DNA of 64,000 nucleotides from assembly GCA_964578905.1 (NCBI GenBank), contig CAZOER010000001.1, positions 1-64,000 of the forward strand. Reading direction: 5' to 3'. Positions 33,443 to 42,025 of the stretch are shown here, one piece after another. The notes under the pieces were generated by a model. That model ran no database searches. It was not told the origin of the DNA and worked only from the letters and a program-made list of their open reading frames with translations. Origin of the DNA: CAZVBV01 sp964578905. Lineage in GTDB: Bacteria; Patescibacteriota; Gracilibacteria; UBA4473. The stretch's first letter is position 1. Every line of letters starts with the position of its first letter. The position numbers and the translations under genes were made by a program.

Positions 33443-34705
33443 ATGAATATCCACTCAAAGAAACTTAAAAACGGACTCCGAATTCAAGCCATTGAAATGC
33501 CGGGAACCAATGTTGTCACAACGTTAATCCTCGTCGGCGCAGGATCTCGATACGAAGACATGCCGATTGCAGGAATCTCTCACTTTCTCGAACACATGTT
33601 CTTCAAGGGCGCTAAAAAATACGACACGCCGAAAGCGGTTGCCGAAGCGGTCGATAGTTTTGGCGGAGAATTCAATGCGTTTACGGGAAAAGAATACGCG
33701 GGATACTACGTAAAATCTGGACAAGAAAACCTCGAAAAGTCGCTCGACGTGCTGTCTGACATGATGCTTCATTCTCGCTTTAATCCTGCAGAAATTGATC
33801 GCGAACGGGGAGTGATTTTGGAAGAAATGGCGATGTATCTCGATGCCCCGATGTATCAAATCAGTTGGGATTTCGAACAATTGGTATTCGGAGACCAGCC
33901 GTTGGGACGTGATCAGATTGGAACGAAAGAATTGATTAAGTCCGTTACCCAAGCGCAATTCAAGCAATATCAAAAAGAACTGTATGTGCCGGAAAACACG
34001 GTCATTACCCTCGCTGGAGCGGTAGATGAAAAAAGTCTCGATTTACTGGAACAATATTTCCAATTTGAGGATTTGAAAAAATCTCGAGAGCAACTTCCTT
34101 TTGATGAAAATATTCAGACAGAAAAATTTAAAATACGAGTCAAAAAAACTGAGCAATATCACATTTCGTTGGGGCTTCGAACAATGAGTGAACAAGACGA
34201 ACGATTTCCGACATTAAAAGTATTGGCAACAATTCTCGGTGGAAATATGAGTGCCCGAATGTTCCAAAATGTCCGAGAAAAAAAGGGACTCTGTTATTCA
34301 ATTCGAACCCAAATTGATGAATTTACCGATACGGGTCTCATGACAACCAGAGCCGGCGTGAAACTCGATGATGTTTTGAAGGCAACCCAAGCCATTCGTG
34401 ACGAGTATGACGATATTGTGACCAATGGAGTTGGTGAGGATGAAGTGACAAAAGCCAAAAATTACCTCTGCGGAAAAACCGATCTCCGTACAGAAGATAC
34501 CGAGGAAGTCGCTCATCACTTCGCAAAGGACACTCTTCTATACTCTATGAAAGAAGATTTTGATGCCCTCAAACGAGCTATCCGAGAAGTAAAAAAAGAA
34601 GATGTCGATGCACTCGCGAAAGAATTGCTAAAAGGAGAAAATCTTCGCTTCGCAGGAATCGGTCCGAAGATTGATGAAGATAAACTTCTAGAGATAATTT
34701 CCTGA
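33443..34705 (+). CDS. M16-family zinc protease
   Basis: A 420-residue processing-peptidase-like protein. The inverted zinc motif HFLEHMFFKGAKKYDTP (HxxEH) is at about residues 48-52. The distal Glu is expected in the ERGVILEEMAMYLDAP region near 125, and the C-terminal half has the usual YHISLGLRT and FQNVREKKGLCYSIR. This fits bacterial enzymes such as YmxG/PqqL that cut peptides. The stop is TGA, and no secretion signal is visible. The next gene follows after REP copy 12. Confidence 0.92.
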   Translation: MNIHSKKLKNGLRIQAIEMPGTNVVTTLILVGAGSRYEDMPIAGISHFLEHMFFKGAKKYDTPKAVAEAVDSFGGEFNAFTGKEYAGYYVKSGQENLEKSLDVLSDMMLHSRFNPAEIDRERGVILEEMAMYLDAPMYQISWDFEQLVFGDQPLGRDQIGTKELIKSVTQAQFKQYQKELYVPENTVITLAGAVDEKSLDLLEQYFQFEDLKKSREQLPFDENIQTEKFKIRVKKTEQYHISLGLRTMSEQDERFPTLKVLATILGGNMSARMFQNVREKKGLCYSIRTQIDEFTDTGLMTTRAGVKLDDVLKATQAIRDEYDDIVTNGVGEDEVTKAKNYLCGKTDLRTEDTEEVAHHFAKDTLLYSMKEDFDALKRAIREVKKEDVDALAKELLKGENLRFAGIGPKIDEDKLLEIIS

Positions 34706-34709
34706 TTCT

Positions 34710-34754
34710 AAACCCGGGTTCTAAAAAAGACCTTTCTGGGCTGAACCCGGGTTG
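34710..34754. repeat. REP-like palindrome, copy 12 (45-base class), terminator and -35 donor
   Basis: AAACCCGGGTTC and GAACCCGGGTTG around a 21-base inner part. It follows the M16 protease stop by 4 bases and ends with the TTG that starts the -35 box of the next gene. Confidence 0.9.
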
Positions 34755-34780
34755 ATTTCGCCCCTTTTTTGTGGTATAAT
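34752..34780 (+). promoter_or_regulatory. Leaderless-type promoter of the MgtC/DUF4010 gene
   Basis: TTGATT (34752-34757) overlaps the REP end. A 17-base spacer ends in TGTGG, then TATAAT (34775-34780) and 6 bases to the ATG at 34787. Confidence 0.8.
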
Positions 34781-34786
34781 TAGGAG

Positions 34787-36058
34787 ATGGACATACTTTT
34801 ATTTCCAACAGGTCCGATTGCCTCACTCTTGATTGCCTCTTTACTGGGAGCATTCTTGGGGCTCTGGCGAGAAATGCAGGACCAAAAGAAAAATAGAAAT
34901 AGTTTCATGGGACTTCGGACTATGACATTGCTTTGTTTACTCGGAGCGCTGTCTACGATCTTCCCACAATTTCCATACTTGCCGATTATTCTCTTCGGAG
35001 CGGTGACAGCCTTGGTTGTTATTGGGCATGCCCATGGGAATTTTGTGATGCAAAGAATTGGAATGACCAGTGAGCTCTCCGCTCTCCTTACCTTCTTTAT
35101 CGGACTCTTGATTGGATTTGAACAGCAAACACTGGCGATACTTTTGACGGTATTCTTGGGGGGAATTAATGCTTTCCGCGACACACTGCATAAATTTGCA
35201 AAGACACTTCAAATACACGAATGGATGGGAATGCTTCAACTCTTGGCGCTGTCGGGAGCCGTGCTTCCTTTCTTGCCACGAGAAGCCATTGATCCATGGG
35301 GCGTGTTTGTTCCATTTCATGTGTGGCTTTTGATTATCCTTATCTCTGGAATCGGATTTTTTGGATACTTTTTGATTAAATATCTCGGCGCCCAAGGAGG
35401 AATTCCATTGACCGGATTCCTTGGTGGAATTGTTTCGAGTACCGCGGTGACCATTTCTATGGCGACAAGGTCTAGGGAGGCAGATCTTCCAAATATTTTT
35501 GCAGGAGGGGTTTTGATTGCGTTGGCAACAATGCAACTGCGAGTTGTTGTGGAGATATTGATCTTGGGGTCTGAAGTCGCGCTTTCGTTTCTAATGATTC
35601 CGATCATCATGTCTGTTGCGAGTTCTGCGTTAGCCATGTATTTTTTCTGGAAATCAAAAAGCAAAAAGACGCCGTTTTTTCAACGACCAGAACGTGTAAA
35701 ACTTACGAGTCCTTTTGAAATTATTCCAGCACTGAAATTTGGACTTGTCTTTGTTGCCGTACTTTTCATGCTCGCCATTGGACAACGATACTTCGGAGAC
35801 TCCGGAGTATATGTAGCTGCCTTTTTATCAGGAGTGGTTGATATCGATGCGATCGTTCTTTCTTCTTTGGAATCAGTAAAACTTGGTGAACTCACATCAA
35901 GCGTGGCTTACAACGCCATCGCCGTGGCACTGTTTACAAATACATTAGTGAAAGTGGGATACGTAGGAATCATGGGATCAAAAGGTGTTTTCCGAAAAGT
36001 TTCATTTGCCACCGTCATTGTGACGCTCGTTGGAATTGGCGCTTTCTTGTTGACGTAA
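34787..36058 (+). CDS. MgtC/SapB-type and DUF4010 membrane protein
   Basis: A 423-residue integral membrane protein of about 11-12 helices. The first 130 residues have the MgtC-like features GAFLGLWREMQDQKKNRNSF and FMGLRTMTLLCLLGAL. The rest is DUF4010-like (GGIPLTGFLGGIVSSTAVTI, then AFLSGVVDIDAIVLSSLES). Such fusions are common in bacteria and archaea and may transport or sense ions, but the substrate is unknown. The GGAG just before the ATG is too close to serve as Shine-Dalgarno. Confidence 0.88.
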   Translation: MDILLFPTGPIASLLIASLLGAFLGLWREMQDQKKNRNSFMGLRTMTLLCLLGALSTIFPQFPYLPIILFGAVTALVVIGHAHGNFVMQRIGMTSELSALLTFFIGLLIGFEQQTLAILLTVFLGGINAFRDTLHKFAKTLQIHEWMGMLQLLALSGAVLPFLPREAIDPWGVFVPFHVWLLIILISGIGFFGYFLIKYLGAQGGIPLTGFLGGIVSSTAVTISMATRSREADLPNIFAGGVLIALATMQLRVVVEILILGSEVALSFLMIPIIMSVASSALAMYFFWKSKSKKTPFFQRPERVKLTSPFEIIPALKFGLVFVAVLFMLAIGQRYFGDSGVYVAAFLSGVVDIDAIVLSSLESVKLGELTSSVAYNAIAVALFTNTLVKVGYVGIMGSKGVFRKVSFATVIVTLVGIGAFLLT

Positions 36059-36247
36059 GGGGAATTTCGGGTAGTTTTTAGGTCGTTCTTTTTTGACGTA
36101 TTTAAATCCTGCCGAGCGATTATCACCCGCAATTTCTTCATCTGAAGATCAGGAGCGCGAAGAACTTTTTTAAAATTAGACCGCGCCGCTTTTGTTTTAA
36201 CGTTGAGCGTTATCAACCAATCAAGTAACAATTCGAGATGGTACCGT

Positions 36248-36290
36248 CCTGAAATTCAGGGCTCTCGTGAAGATTCCCTTCACGTATAAT
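36248..36290 (+). promoter_or_regulatory. Promoter with two inverted repeats
   Basis: CCTGAA-A-TTCAGG (36248-36260) and CGTGAAG-ATTCC-CTTCACG (36266-36284) lie directly before TATAAT (36285-36290), 8 bases from the ATG at 36299. A good -35 is not seen. The second repeat covers the spacer, where an activator or repressor could bind. The rest of the gap from 36059 holds no clear gene; a minus-strand frame there overlaps the MgtC-like gene and is not supported. Confidence 0.45.
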
Positions 36291-36298
36291 TTTTAATA

Positions 36299-36793
36299 AT
36301 GAAACATTTAATTTCTATTTTCGAGTCTGTTCGAGACATGCCCTACTGGATTGGGGACTGTTTAGAAAACCAAGGCATGGATTGTGTTGAGAAACACCAT
36401 CTCTTAAAAAAACAACTTGAAAAAGAAGGGATTGTTTGTCGATTTCGAAGTTGTATTTTTCATTGGAATGACATGCCCTTTCCAAAAGAAGTTTTGAATA
36501 TTTCACATGATGAAACTTGCGATCATACCTTTTTAGAAATACAAAAATCAGATGGTGAATGGATTACCCTTGATGCAACTTGGGACAAAGGACTTGCTTC
36601 TCATCTACCTATTTCTGAATGGGACGGAGAGACTTCAACAAGTCTTGCTATGAAATTTGAACGCATTGCTTCTCCTGAAGAAAGCGAAAAACTGGCGAAC
36701 AGTTGGACTAAAGAACGACTTATTTTTGACTTTGAAAAAAATGGAGCATTTTATACAGCTATAGATCGCTGGTTAAAAGAAATTCGGTTATAA
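36299..36793 (+). CDS. Transglutaminase-like (papain-fold) protein
   Basis: A 164-residue cytoplasmic protein. GMDCVEKHHLLKKQLEKEGI gives the nucleophile Cys29, DHTFLEIQKSDGEWITLDAT gives the His (about 77) and the Asp (about 92), in the order and spacing of the transglutaminase-like superfamily. These enzymes cut or cross-link proteins, and which applies here cannot be said. It precedes ileS by 12 bases. Its promoter has two inverted repeats, so it may be the regulated head of an operon that includes ileS. Confidence 0.75.
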   Translation: MKHLISIFESVRDMPYWIGDCLENQGMDCVEKHHLLKKQLEKEGIVCRFRSCIFHWNDMPFPKEVLNISHDETCDHTFLEIQKSDGEWITLDATWDKGLASHLPISEWDGETSTSLAMKFERIASPEESEKLANSWTKERLIFDFEKNGAFYTAIDRWLKEIRL

Positions 36794-36805
36794 TTCCCAT
36801 AATAT

Positions 36806-39800
36806 ATGAAAAACATTTTTCCCCCCTTCGATCCCAAGAAATCAATCGCTGAAAACGAGACTGATATTCTTAAATTTTGGAAAGAAAACCAAGTGTTTGA
36901 GAAGTCGGTGGATCGTCGAGCGAAGCGCAATGAATTTGTGTTTTATGATGGACCTCCGTTTGCAACGGGGAAGCCTCATTACGGACATATTTTGGCAGGA
37001 GCGATTAAAGACGTTATCCCGCGATACAAAACGATGCAGGGATATCGTGTGTCTCGAAAATGGGGATGGGATTGTCACGGAGTACCCGTGGAATTTCAGG
37101 TAGAAAAAGAACACAAAATTGGAGGAAAACCCGGCATCGAAAAGATGGGGGTTGGGAAGTTTAATGAACTCTGTCGAAGTGTCGTTTTGCGATGTGCAGA
37201 TGATTGGCACGACACGGTGGATCGCATGGGGCGATTTGTGAATTTTAAAGACGATTACAAAACCATGGATCCCGAATTTATGGAATCTGTCTGGTGGGTC
37301 TTTGGAGAACTTTGGAAAAAAGGACTGATTTACGAAGGTGAAAAAGTAGTTTCGTATTCTCCGAAATTGGGATCGCCACTTTCGAACTTTGAAGCGAATT
37401 TAAATTATAAAGATATTGATGATCCGGCAGTGACCGTGAAGTTTGAGTTGGCAGAAGAGCCACAAACTTATTTTCTCGCTTGGACGACAACGCCGTGGAC
37501 ATTGCTTTCAAACCTGGCACTTGCAGTGAATCCGAAACTTGAATATGTGAAAGTGAAAAACGACGAATCAGGAGAGCAATATTGGTTGGGGGCTGATGTG
37601 CTGGAAAAACACGGCATTACAAGCGAAGGGGAATATGCTGAATTTTGGAGTGAAGTGGAACGAAAAAAAGGAAACGATTTGGTGGGAATGAAATATTCGC
37701 CCCTATTTCCATTTTTCGAAACACACGAAAATGCATTCCACGTTCTCTCCGCTGATTATGTATCTGCCGAAGAAGGAACTGGAATCGTTCATCAGGCACC
37801 GAACTTCGGTGAGGACGATGCGAAGGTGTGTCACGAGAATGGAATTGCCCATCTGGTGCCACAGCCAATTGATGAAAATGGATTCTTTACTAATCGCGTT
37901 CCCGTATTAAAAGGAAAATACTTCCGAGATGACGTGGAGGTAGAGGGGTCGGTGGAAGACAATGCAAATAAATGGGTACTCGATAATTTGGGTGTGAAAC
38001 TCTTTGCACGAAATCAAATCCGTCACTCCTACCCGCACTGTTGGCGAACCGATTGTGCGTTGATGTACCGAGGAATTAAGACGTGGTTTGTCGATGTGCA
38101 AAAGATTAAAAAGACAATGCTTTCGGAAAATCAAAAGATTAACTGGGTACCGGAACACTTGAAAGATGGACGATTTGGAAAGATGCTCATCGACGCTCCT
38201 GATTGGGCGATTAGCCGAAACCGATACTGGGGAACCCCAATTCCTGTGTGGCGTTGTGACGGATGTGGAGAGATTGAAGTTATGGGATCACGAAAAGATT
38301 TAGAAGAAAAAACCGGAAAACCAGTCGAAGATCTGCACAAACATTTTGTGGATGACATGACCTGGGGATGTGCAAGTTGTAACAACCCGGGTTCTGCAGA
38401 ACCCGGGTTGATGCGAAGAATTGAGGAGGTGCTCGACTGCTGGTTTGAATCTGGATCGATGCCGTATGCGAGTCATCATTTCATGGGTGAGGAGAAAGAT
38501 TTCCCGTCTGCTGACTTCATCGCAGAGGGTCTCGATCAAACGCGTGGATGGTTCTACACCCTACACGTTTTGGGATGCGCGCTCTTTGGAAAAAATATTT
38601 TCAAGAACGTGATTACGAATGGAATTGTGCTCGCGGAAGACGGACAAAAAATGTCGAAATCCAAAAAGAATTACCCCGATCCAAATATTATCTTCGATAA
38701 ATACGGAGCGGATGCGATGCGATTTTATATGCTCAATTCCCCCGTTGTTCGTGGAGAGAATTTTCGATTCGCCGAGAATGGAGTCGCTGAAGTATTGAAG
38801 CAAATCATCTTGCCTCTGCGTTCGAGTTATCAGTTTTTCTCGACCTACGCGAACATCGATAATTGGCAACCAACGAAGTTCCTCTTTGTCCGACACGGTG
38901 AAGGCGATCACAATGTGGCGCATATTTATTCTGGGAACGTGAAGAATGAACACCACCTGACAGAGAAGGGCCGAGCGCAAATTACCGAAACGGCAAAACA
39001 CATTGGAACCTTTGACATACTTGTTGCATCTCCATTTATTCGGACTCAAGAAACGGCAGAGATTTTGAAAAAAGAATGTAAATTCGAAGGGGAAATCATT
39101 ACCGATCCAAGAGTTCAAGAACTTTTCTTTGGAAAACTCGAAGGAAAATCATTCCTCCCAAAAACAGAACGATTGGCGGAAAAAGAAACCGAACAACCTG
39201 CTTCTGTTGCGAAAAGAGTGTCTGAATTTATGCAGGATATGGCGAAAAAATATCTAGGAAAAACAATCGCTGTCGCCAGTCACGGAGGTGCTGTACTAGA
39301 AGCTATTGCTACTGCCAATCGAGTCCCTGCGGGAAGCGATGACTATCTACGAGTATTCATTCCGCCCGTCGGAACTGAAACGGTTGTCTTTGCCGAACCC
39401 GTTCCGAAGACCGAACTCGATCAATGGATTTTGTCAGAACTCCAGACGCTCATCGAACAATACAAAACTCATTTCGATGCCTACGATTTAGAGGGTGCAT
39501 TGAAATTGATTCCCGGGTTTATTGATAATTTGAACAATTGGTATTTGCGTCGTTCACGTCGTCGATTTTGGGCGCCGGATATGACTGATGAGAAACAATC
39601 CGGATACGAAACACTCCATCATGTACTCTTCATGGTGTCGAAAATTCTCGCACCGGTGTGTCCATTTTTCGCAGAAGATTTATTCCAAAAACTTGCGAGT
39701 GGTGAATCAGTGCACCTGACATTTTTCCCATTTGCAAAGAAAGAATGGCAGAACAAAAAAGTGGAAGACGAGATTCGTCTCTCTCGAGAGATTGTAAGTT

Positions 39801-40465
39801 TAGCCGCTGGTATCAGAGCACGAGCAAAGATCAAATTACGACAACCGCTTGGAAAAATGCAATTTGTGACCACCAATAAAGTGAAACTCAATATGGATAT
39901 TCTTCGTGAAGAAGCGAATGTAAAAGAAGTCGAACAACTCACTTCCGTCGAAGGATTAGCTCAACAAGTCGTACGAGTGGATGCGAAGAAAGTGGGTCCA
40001 CGTCTTGGAAAAAAAGTTCAAGAACTGATCGGCAAAGGAAAATCTGGAGACTTTGAACTCTTGAAAAATGGGGACGTAAAAATTGGAGATGAGGTTCTCT
40101 CGAGCGAAGAATTTGATTTCGGATTTGTCTGCGAAGAAGGTATTGAAGCTGAAGCAACGGCTCAAACTGTCGTCATTCTCAACACTGAAATCTCTGATGA
40201 ATTGAAACTTGAAGGGTTTTCTCGAGAAGTTATCCGTGCGATTCAGGAACTGCGAAAGAAGAAAGATTTCGACATCGCTGATCGGATTTCGATCCGCTAC
40301 GCCACTGATTCGGGCACAATGAAAGAGGTCTTCAAAAAGTTTGAAACACTCATTGCAGGAGAAACATTGGCGGAGGAAATCATTCATAGCGAAATCATCG
40401 ATCCATTGGAAGAGCTCGATATTGATGGTGAGAATCTGACGTTAGAGATTGCGGTCGTTGAGTAA
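36806..40465 (+). CDS. ileS: Isoleucyl-tRNA synthetase with embedded histidine-phosphatase domain
   Basis: A 1219-residue IleRS. HIGH-type motif in PPFATGKPHYGHILAGAI (about 50-67), an editing domain starting near AWTTTPWTLLSNLAL, a zinc-ribbon pair CDGCGEI and CASC, and KMSKSKKN near 617. Within the zinc region the REP at 38383 is translated as NNPGSAEPGL (about 526-535). After the Rossmann core, about residues 691-866 form a histidine-phosphatase domain: FVRHGEGDHN, SPFIRTQETAEIL and ASHGGAVLEA carry the RHG, the second Arg and the second His. Then the anticodon domain resumes with DQWILSELQTLIEQYK. Without the insert the length is normal for the long IleRS type. Confidence 0.95.
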   Translation: MKNIFPPFDPKKSIAENETDILKFWKENQVFEKSVDRRAKRNEFVFYDGPPFATGKPHYGHILAGAIKDVIPRYKTMQGYRVSRKWGWDCHGVPVEFQVEKEHKIGGKPGIEKMGVGKFNELCRSVVLRCADDWHDTVDRMGRFVNFKDDYKTMDPEFMESVWWVFGELWKKGLIYEGEKVVSYSPKLGSPLSNFEANLNYKDIDDPAVTVKFELAEEPQTYFLAWTTTPWTLLSNLALAVNPKLEYVKVKNDESGEQYWLGADVLEKHGITSEGEYAEFWSEVERKKGNDLVGMKYSPLFPFFETHENAFHVLSADYVSAEEGTGIVHQAPNFGEDDAKVCHENGIAHLVPQPIDENGFFTNRVPVLKGKYFRDDVEVEGSVEDNANKWVLDNLGVKLFARNQIRHSYPHCWRTDCALMYRGIKTWFVDVQKIKKTMLSENQKINWVPEHLKDGRFGKMLIDAPDWAISRNRYWGTPIPVWRCDGCGEIEVMGSRKDLEEKTGKPVEDLHKHFVDDMTWGCASCNNPGSAEPGLMRRIEEVLDCWFESGSMPYASHHFMGEEKDFPSADFIAEGLDQTRGWFYTLHVLGCALFGKNIFKNVITNGIVLAEDGQKMSKSKKNYPDPNIIFDKYGADAMRFYMLNSPVVRGENFRFAENGVAEVLKQIILPLRSSYQFFSTYANIDNWQPTKFLFVRHGEGDHNVAHIYSGNVKNEHHLTEKGRAQITETAKHIGTFDILVASPFIRTQETAEILKKECKFEGEIITDPRVQELFFGKLEGKSFLPKTERLAEKETEQPASVAKRVSEFMQDMAKKYLGKTIAVASHGGAVLEAIATANRVPAGSDDYLRVFIPPVGTETVVFAEPVPKTELDQWILSELQTLIEQYKTHFDAYDLEGALKLIPGFIDNLNNWYLRRSRRRFWAPDMTDEKQSGYETLHHVLFMVSKILAPVCPFFAEDLFQKLASGESVHLTFFPFAKKEWQNKKVEDEIRLSREIVSLAAGIRARAKIKLRQPLGKMQFVTTNKVKLNMDILREEANVKEVEQLTSVEGLAQQVVRVDAKKVGPRLGKKVQELIGKGKSGDFELLKNGDVKIGDEVLSSEEFDFGFVCEEGIEAEATAQTVVILNTEISDELKLEGFSREVIRAIQELRKKKDFDIADRISIRYATDSGTMKEVFKKFETLIAGETLAEEIIHSEIIDPLEELDIDGENLTLEIAVVE
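38383..38410. repeat. REP-like palindrome, copy 13, inside ileS
   Basis: CAACCCGGGTTC-TGCA-GAACCCGGGTTG is in frame right after the second CxxC of the zinc ribbon and encodes NPGSAEPGL. Confidence 0.92.
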
Positions 40466-40472
40466 CTTTCAA

Positions 40473-40517
40473 AAACCCGGGTTCTACAAAAGACTTTGTA
40501 GGACAGAACCCGGGTTG
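40473..40517. repeat. REP-like palindrome, copy 14 (45-base class)
   Basis: AAACCCGGGTTC and GAACCCGGGTTG enclose TACAAAAGACTTTGTAGGACA, which has an inner stem TACAAA..TTTGTA. It fills the gap between convergent ileS and purH and can terminate both. Confidence 0.9.
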
Positions 40518-40527
40518 GAAAATAAAA

Positions 40528-42024
40528 TTAGTGTAAAAACGCGCGCATTTCTGTGAGCACTGTAGCGATTCCGAGTTCGTCTGATTTGGCGAACACTTCT
40601 TCGTCTTTTATCGAACCTCCGGGTTGGATAATCGCGCTAATACCTGAGGCTCCAGCCGCCTCTACAGCGTCTGCGAATGGGAAGAAGGCATCTGATGCCA
40701 GAACAGCTCCCTTCGCGTGTTGTCCGGCTTGATCGAGAGCATTCTTCATCGCATCAACACGTGATGTCTGTCCTCCGTTTGCTCCAATCAAGGCTCCATC
40801 TTTTACAACTACAATCGCATTTGATTTCACTATTTTCACAATTCGCCATGCCGTTTCCAAATCAAACCATTCGCTATCGGTTGGTTTTTTTGTCGTTGCC
40901 ACCTTGAGATTTCCAAAGTCGGGATTTTGGATGTCAGCATCTTGAACCAATGTTCCTCCACGTACTTTTTTGATGACAATATCTGATGTTCGTTTATCAA
41001 AATCTGGAATGCGAAGAACACGCAGGTTCTTTTTTGTTTTCAAAACTTCCAGTGCGTCGTCGTCGAAATCCGGTGCTAAGACTACTTCGTTGAAGAACGT
41101 CACAATACTTTCTGCGACTGCCTTCGTGACTTTTCGATTAAGAGTAATAATCCCTCCGAATGCGGAAACTCTGTCGCCCATTCCAAGTGCTTTTTCGAAA
41201 GCTTCTTCGATATCTTTCCCTATCGCCGCGCAACACGGAGAAGCGTGTTTGATGACACAAGCAAATGGTTTCTCAAAACTCATCGCGAGTTCCAAGGCTC
41301 CGTTCGCATCTCCAAAGTTGTTGTAAGACAGGGGTTTTCCATTGAGAAATTCTGCGTGAACCAAGTTCGCGCCCGTTGAAAAGGGGTCTTCCAAAATCAC
41401 CGCTTTTTGATGTGGATTTTCTCCATATCGCAGTGGCATTTTTTCTGCATTTTCGTTCCAGAATTTTGCGATCAAAAGATCGTAATGCGCTGTCATTTCA
41501 AACACCTTTGTAGCGAGTAATTTTTTGAATCCGAGGGAAATATCCCCCTTTTCTAACCCATCTAAAACTTTGTCATAGTCTAATGGATCAACCACGGGAA
41601 GGCAGAACTCGTAGTTCTTTGCCGCCGCACGAATCATTGATGGTCCCCCAATATCAATCTGTTCAACTTTGTCCTCAAATGACTTTGAATCATCTTCATA
41701 ATTCTTTTTAAACGGGTATAAATTCACCACGACCAAATCAATGTTTTCAATGTTGTTTTCTGTGCAGAATTTCTGGTGCGCTTTGTTGTTTCGAAGATTA
41801 AGAACCCCACCAAAAACTTGTGGTGTGAGTGTTTTAATTCGTCCTTCTAACCCTTCTGGAAATCCAGTGAAATCAGCGACTTCGATGAGGTTTTTTATGC
41901 CTTCTGTTTTTAATTTCTTAAACGTTCCGCCTGTCGAAATAATCTGGAAGTCGAGCTTCTCCAATCCTTTCGCAAATTCGACGATTCCTGTCTTGTCCGA
42001 TACCGAGAGGAGGGCGTTTTTCAT
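40528..42024 (-). CDS. purH: Bifunctional AICAR transformylase/IMP cyclohydrolase PurH
   Basis: A 498-residue enzyme for the last two steps of IMP synthesis. The cyclohydrolase half has MKNALLSVSDKTGIVEFAKG, STGGTFKKLK and HQKF; the transformylase half has PLRYGENPHQKA and KHASPCCAAIG. The latter is a variant of the family motif KHxNPCG (N to S, G to C), so activity deserves a check. The start at 42024 has a one-base gap to the purQS stop, and no Shine-Dalgarno. An upstream frame extension overlaps the purQS gene and is not used. It forms an operon with purQS. Confidence 0.92.
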   Translation of the reverse strand: MKNALLSVSDKTGIVEFAKGLEKLDFQIISTGGTFKKLKTEGIKNLIEVADFTGFPEGLEGRIKTLTPQVFGGVLNLRNNKAHQKFCTENNIENIDLVVVNLYPFKKNYEDDSKSFEDKVEQIDIGGPSMIRAAAKNYEFCLPVVDPLDYDKVLDGLEKGDISLGFKKLLATKVFEMTAHYDLLIAKFWNENAEKMPLRYGENPHQKAVILEDPFSTGANLVHAEFLNGKPLSYNNFGDANGALELAMSFEKPFACVIKHASPCCAAIGKDIEEAFEKALGMGDRVSAFGGIITLNRKVTKAVAESIVTFFNEVVLAPDFDDDALEVLKTKKNLRVLRIPDFDKRTSDIVIKKVRGGTLVQDADIQNPDFGNLKVATTKKPTDSEWFDLETAWRIVKIVKSNAIVVVKDGALIGANGGQTSRVDAMKNALDQAGQHAKGAVLASDAFFPFADAVEAAGASGISAIIQPGGSIKDEEVFAKSDELGIATVLTEMRAFLH

Positions 42025-42025
42025 G

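Noticed and set aside
35908..36231. 107-residue minus-strand frame after the MgtC/DUF4010 gene
   Set aside because: It overlaps that gene by 150 bases, is very basic and has no promoter. A short protein-like stretch in another phase (EEIAGDNRSAGFKYVKKERP) has no start, so a relic is possible but not supported.
39511..39520. TCCCGGGTTT in ileS as another REP copy
   Set aside because: A single arm without a partner, encoding the conserved-looking IPGFIDNLNNWY of the anticodon domain, so it is probably native.
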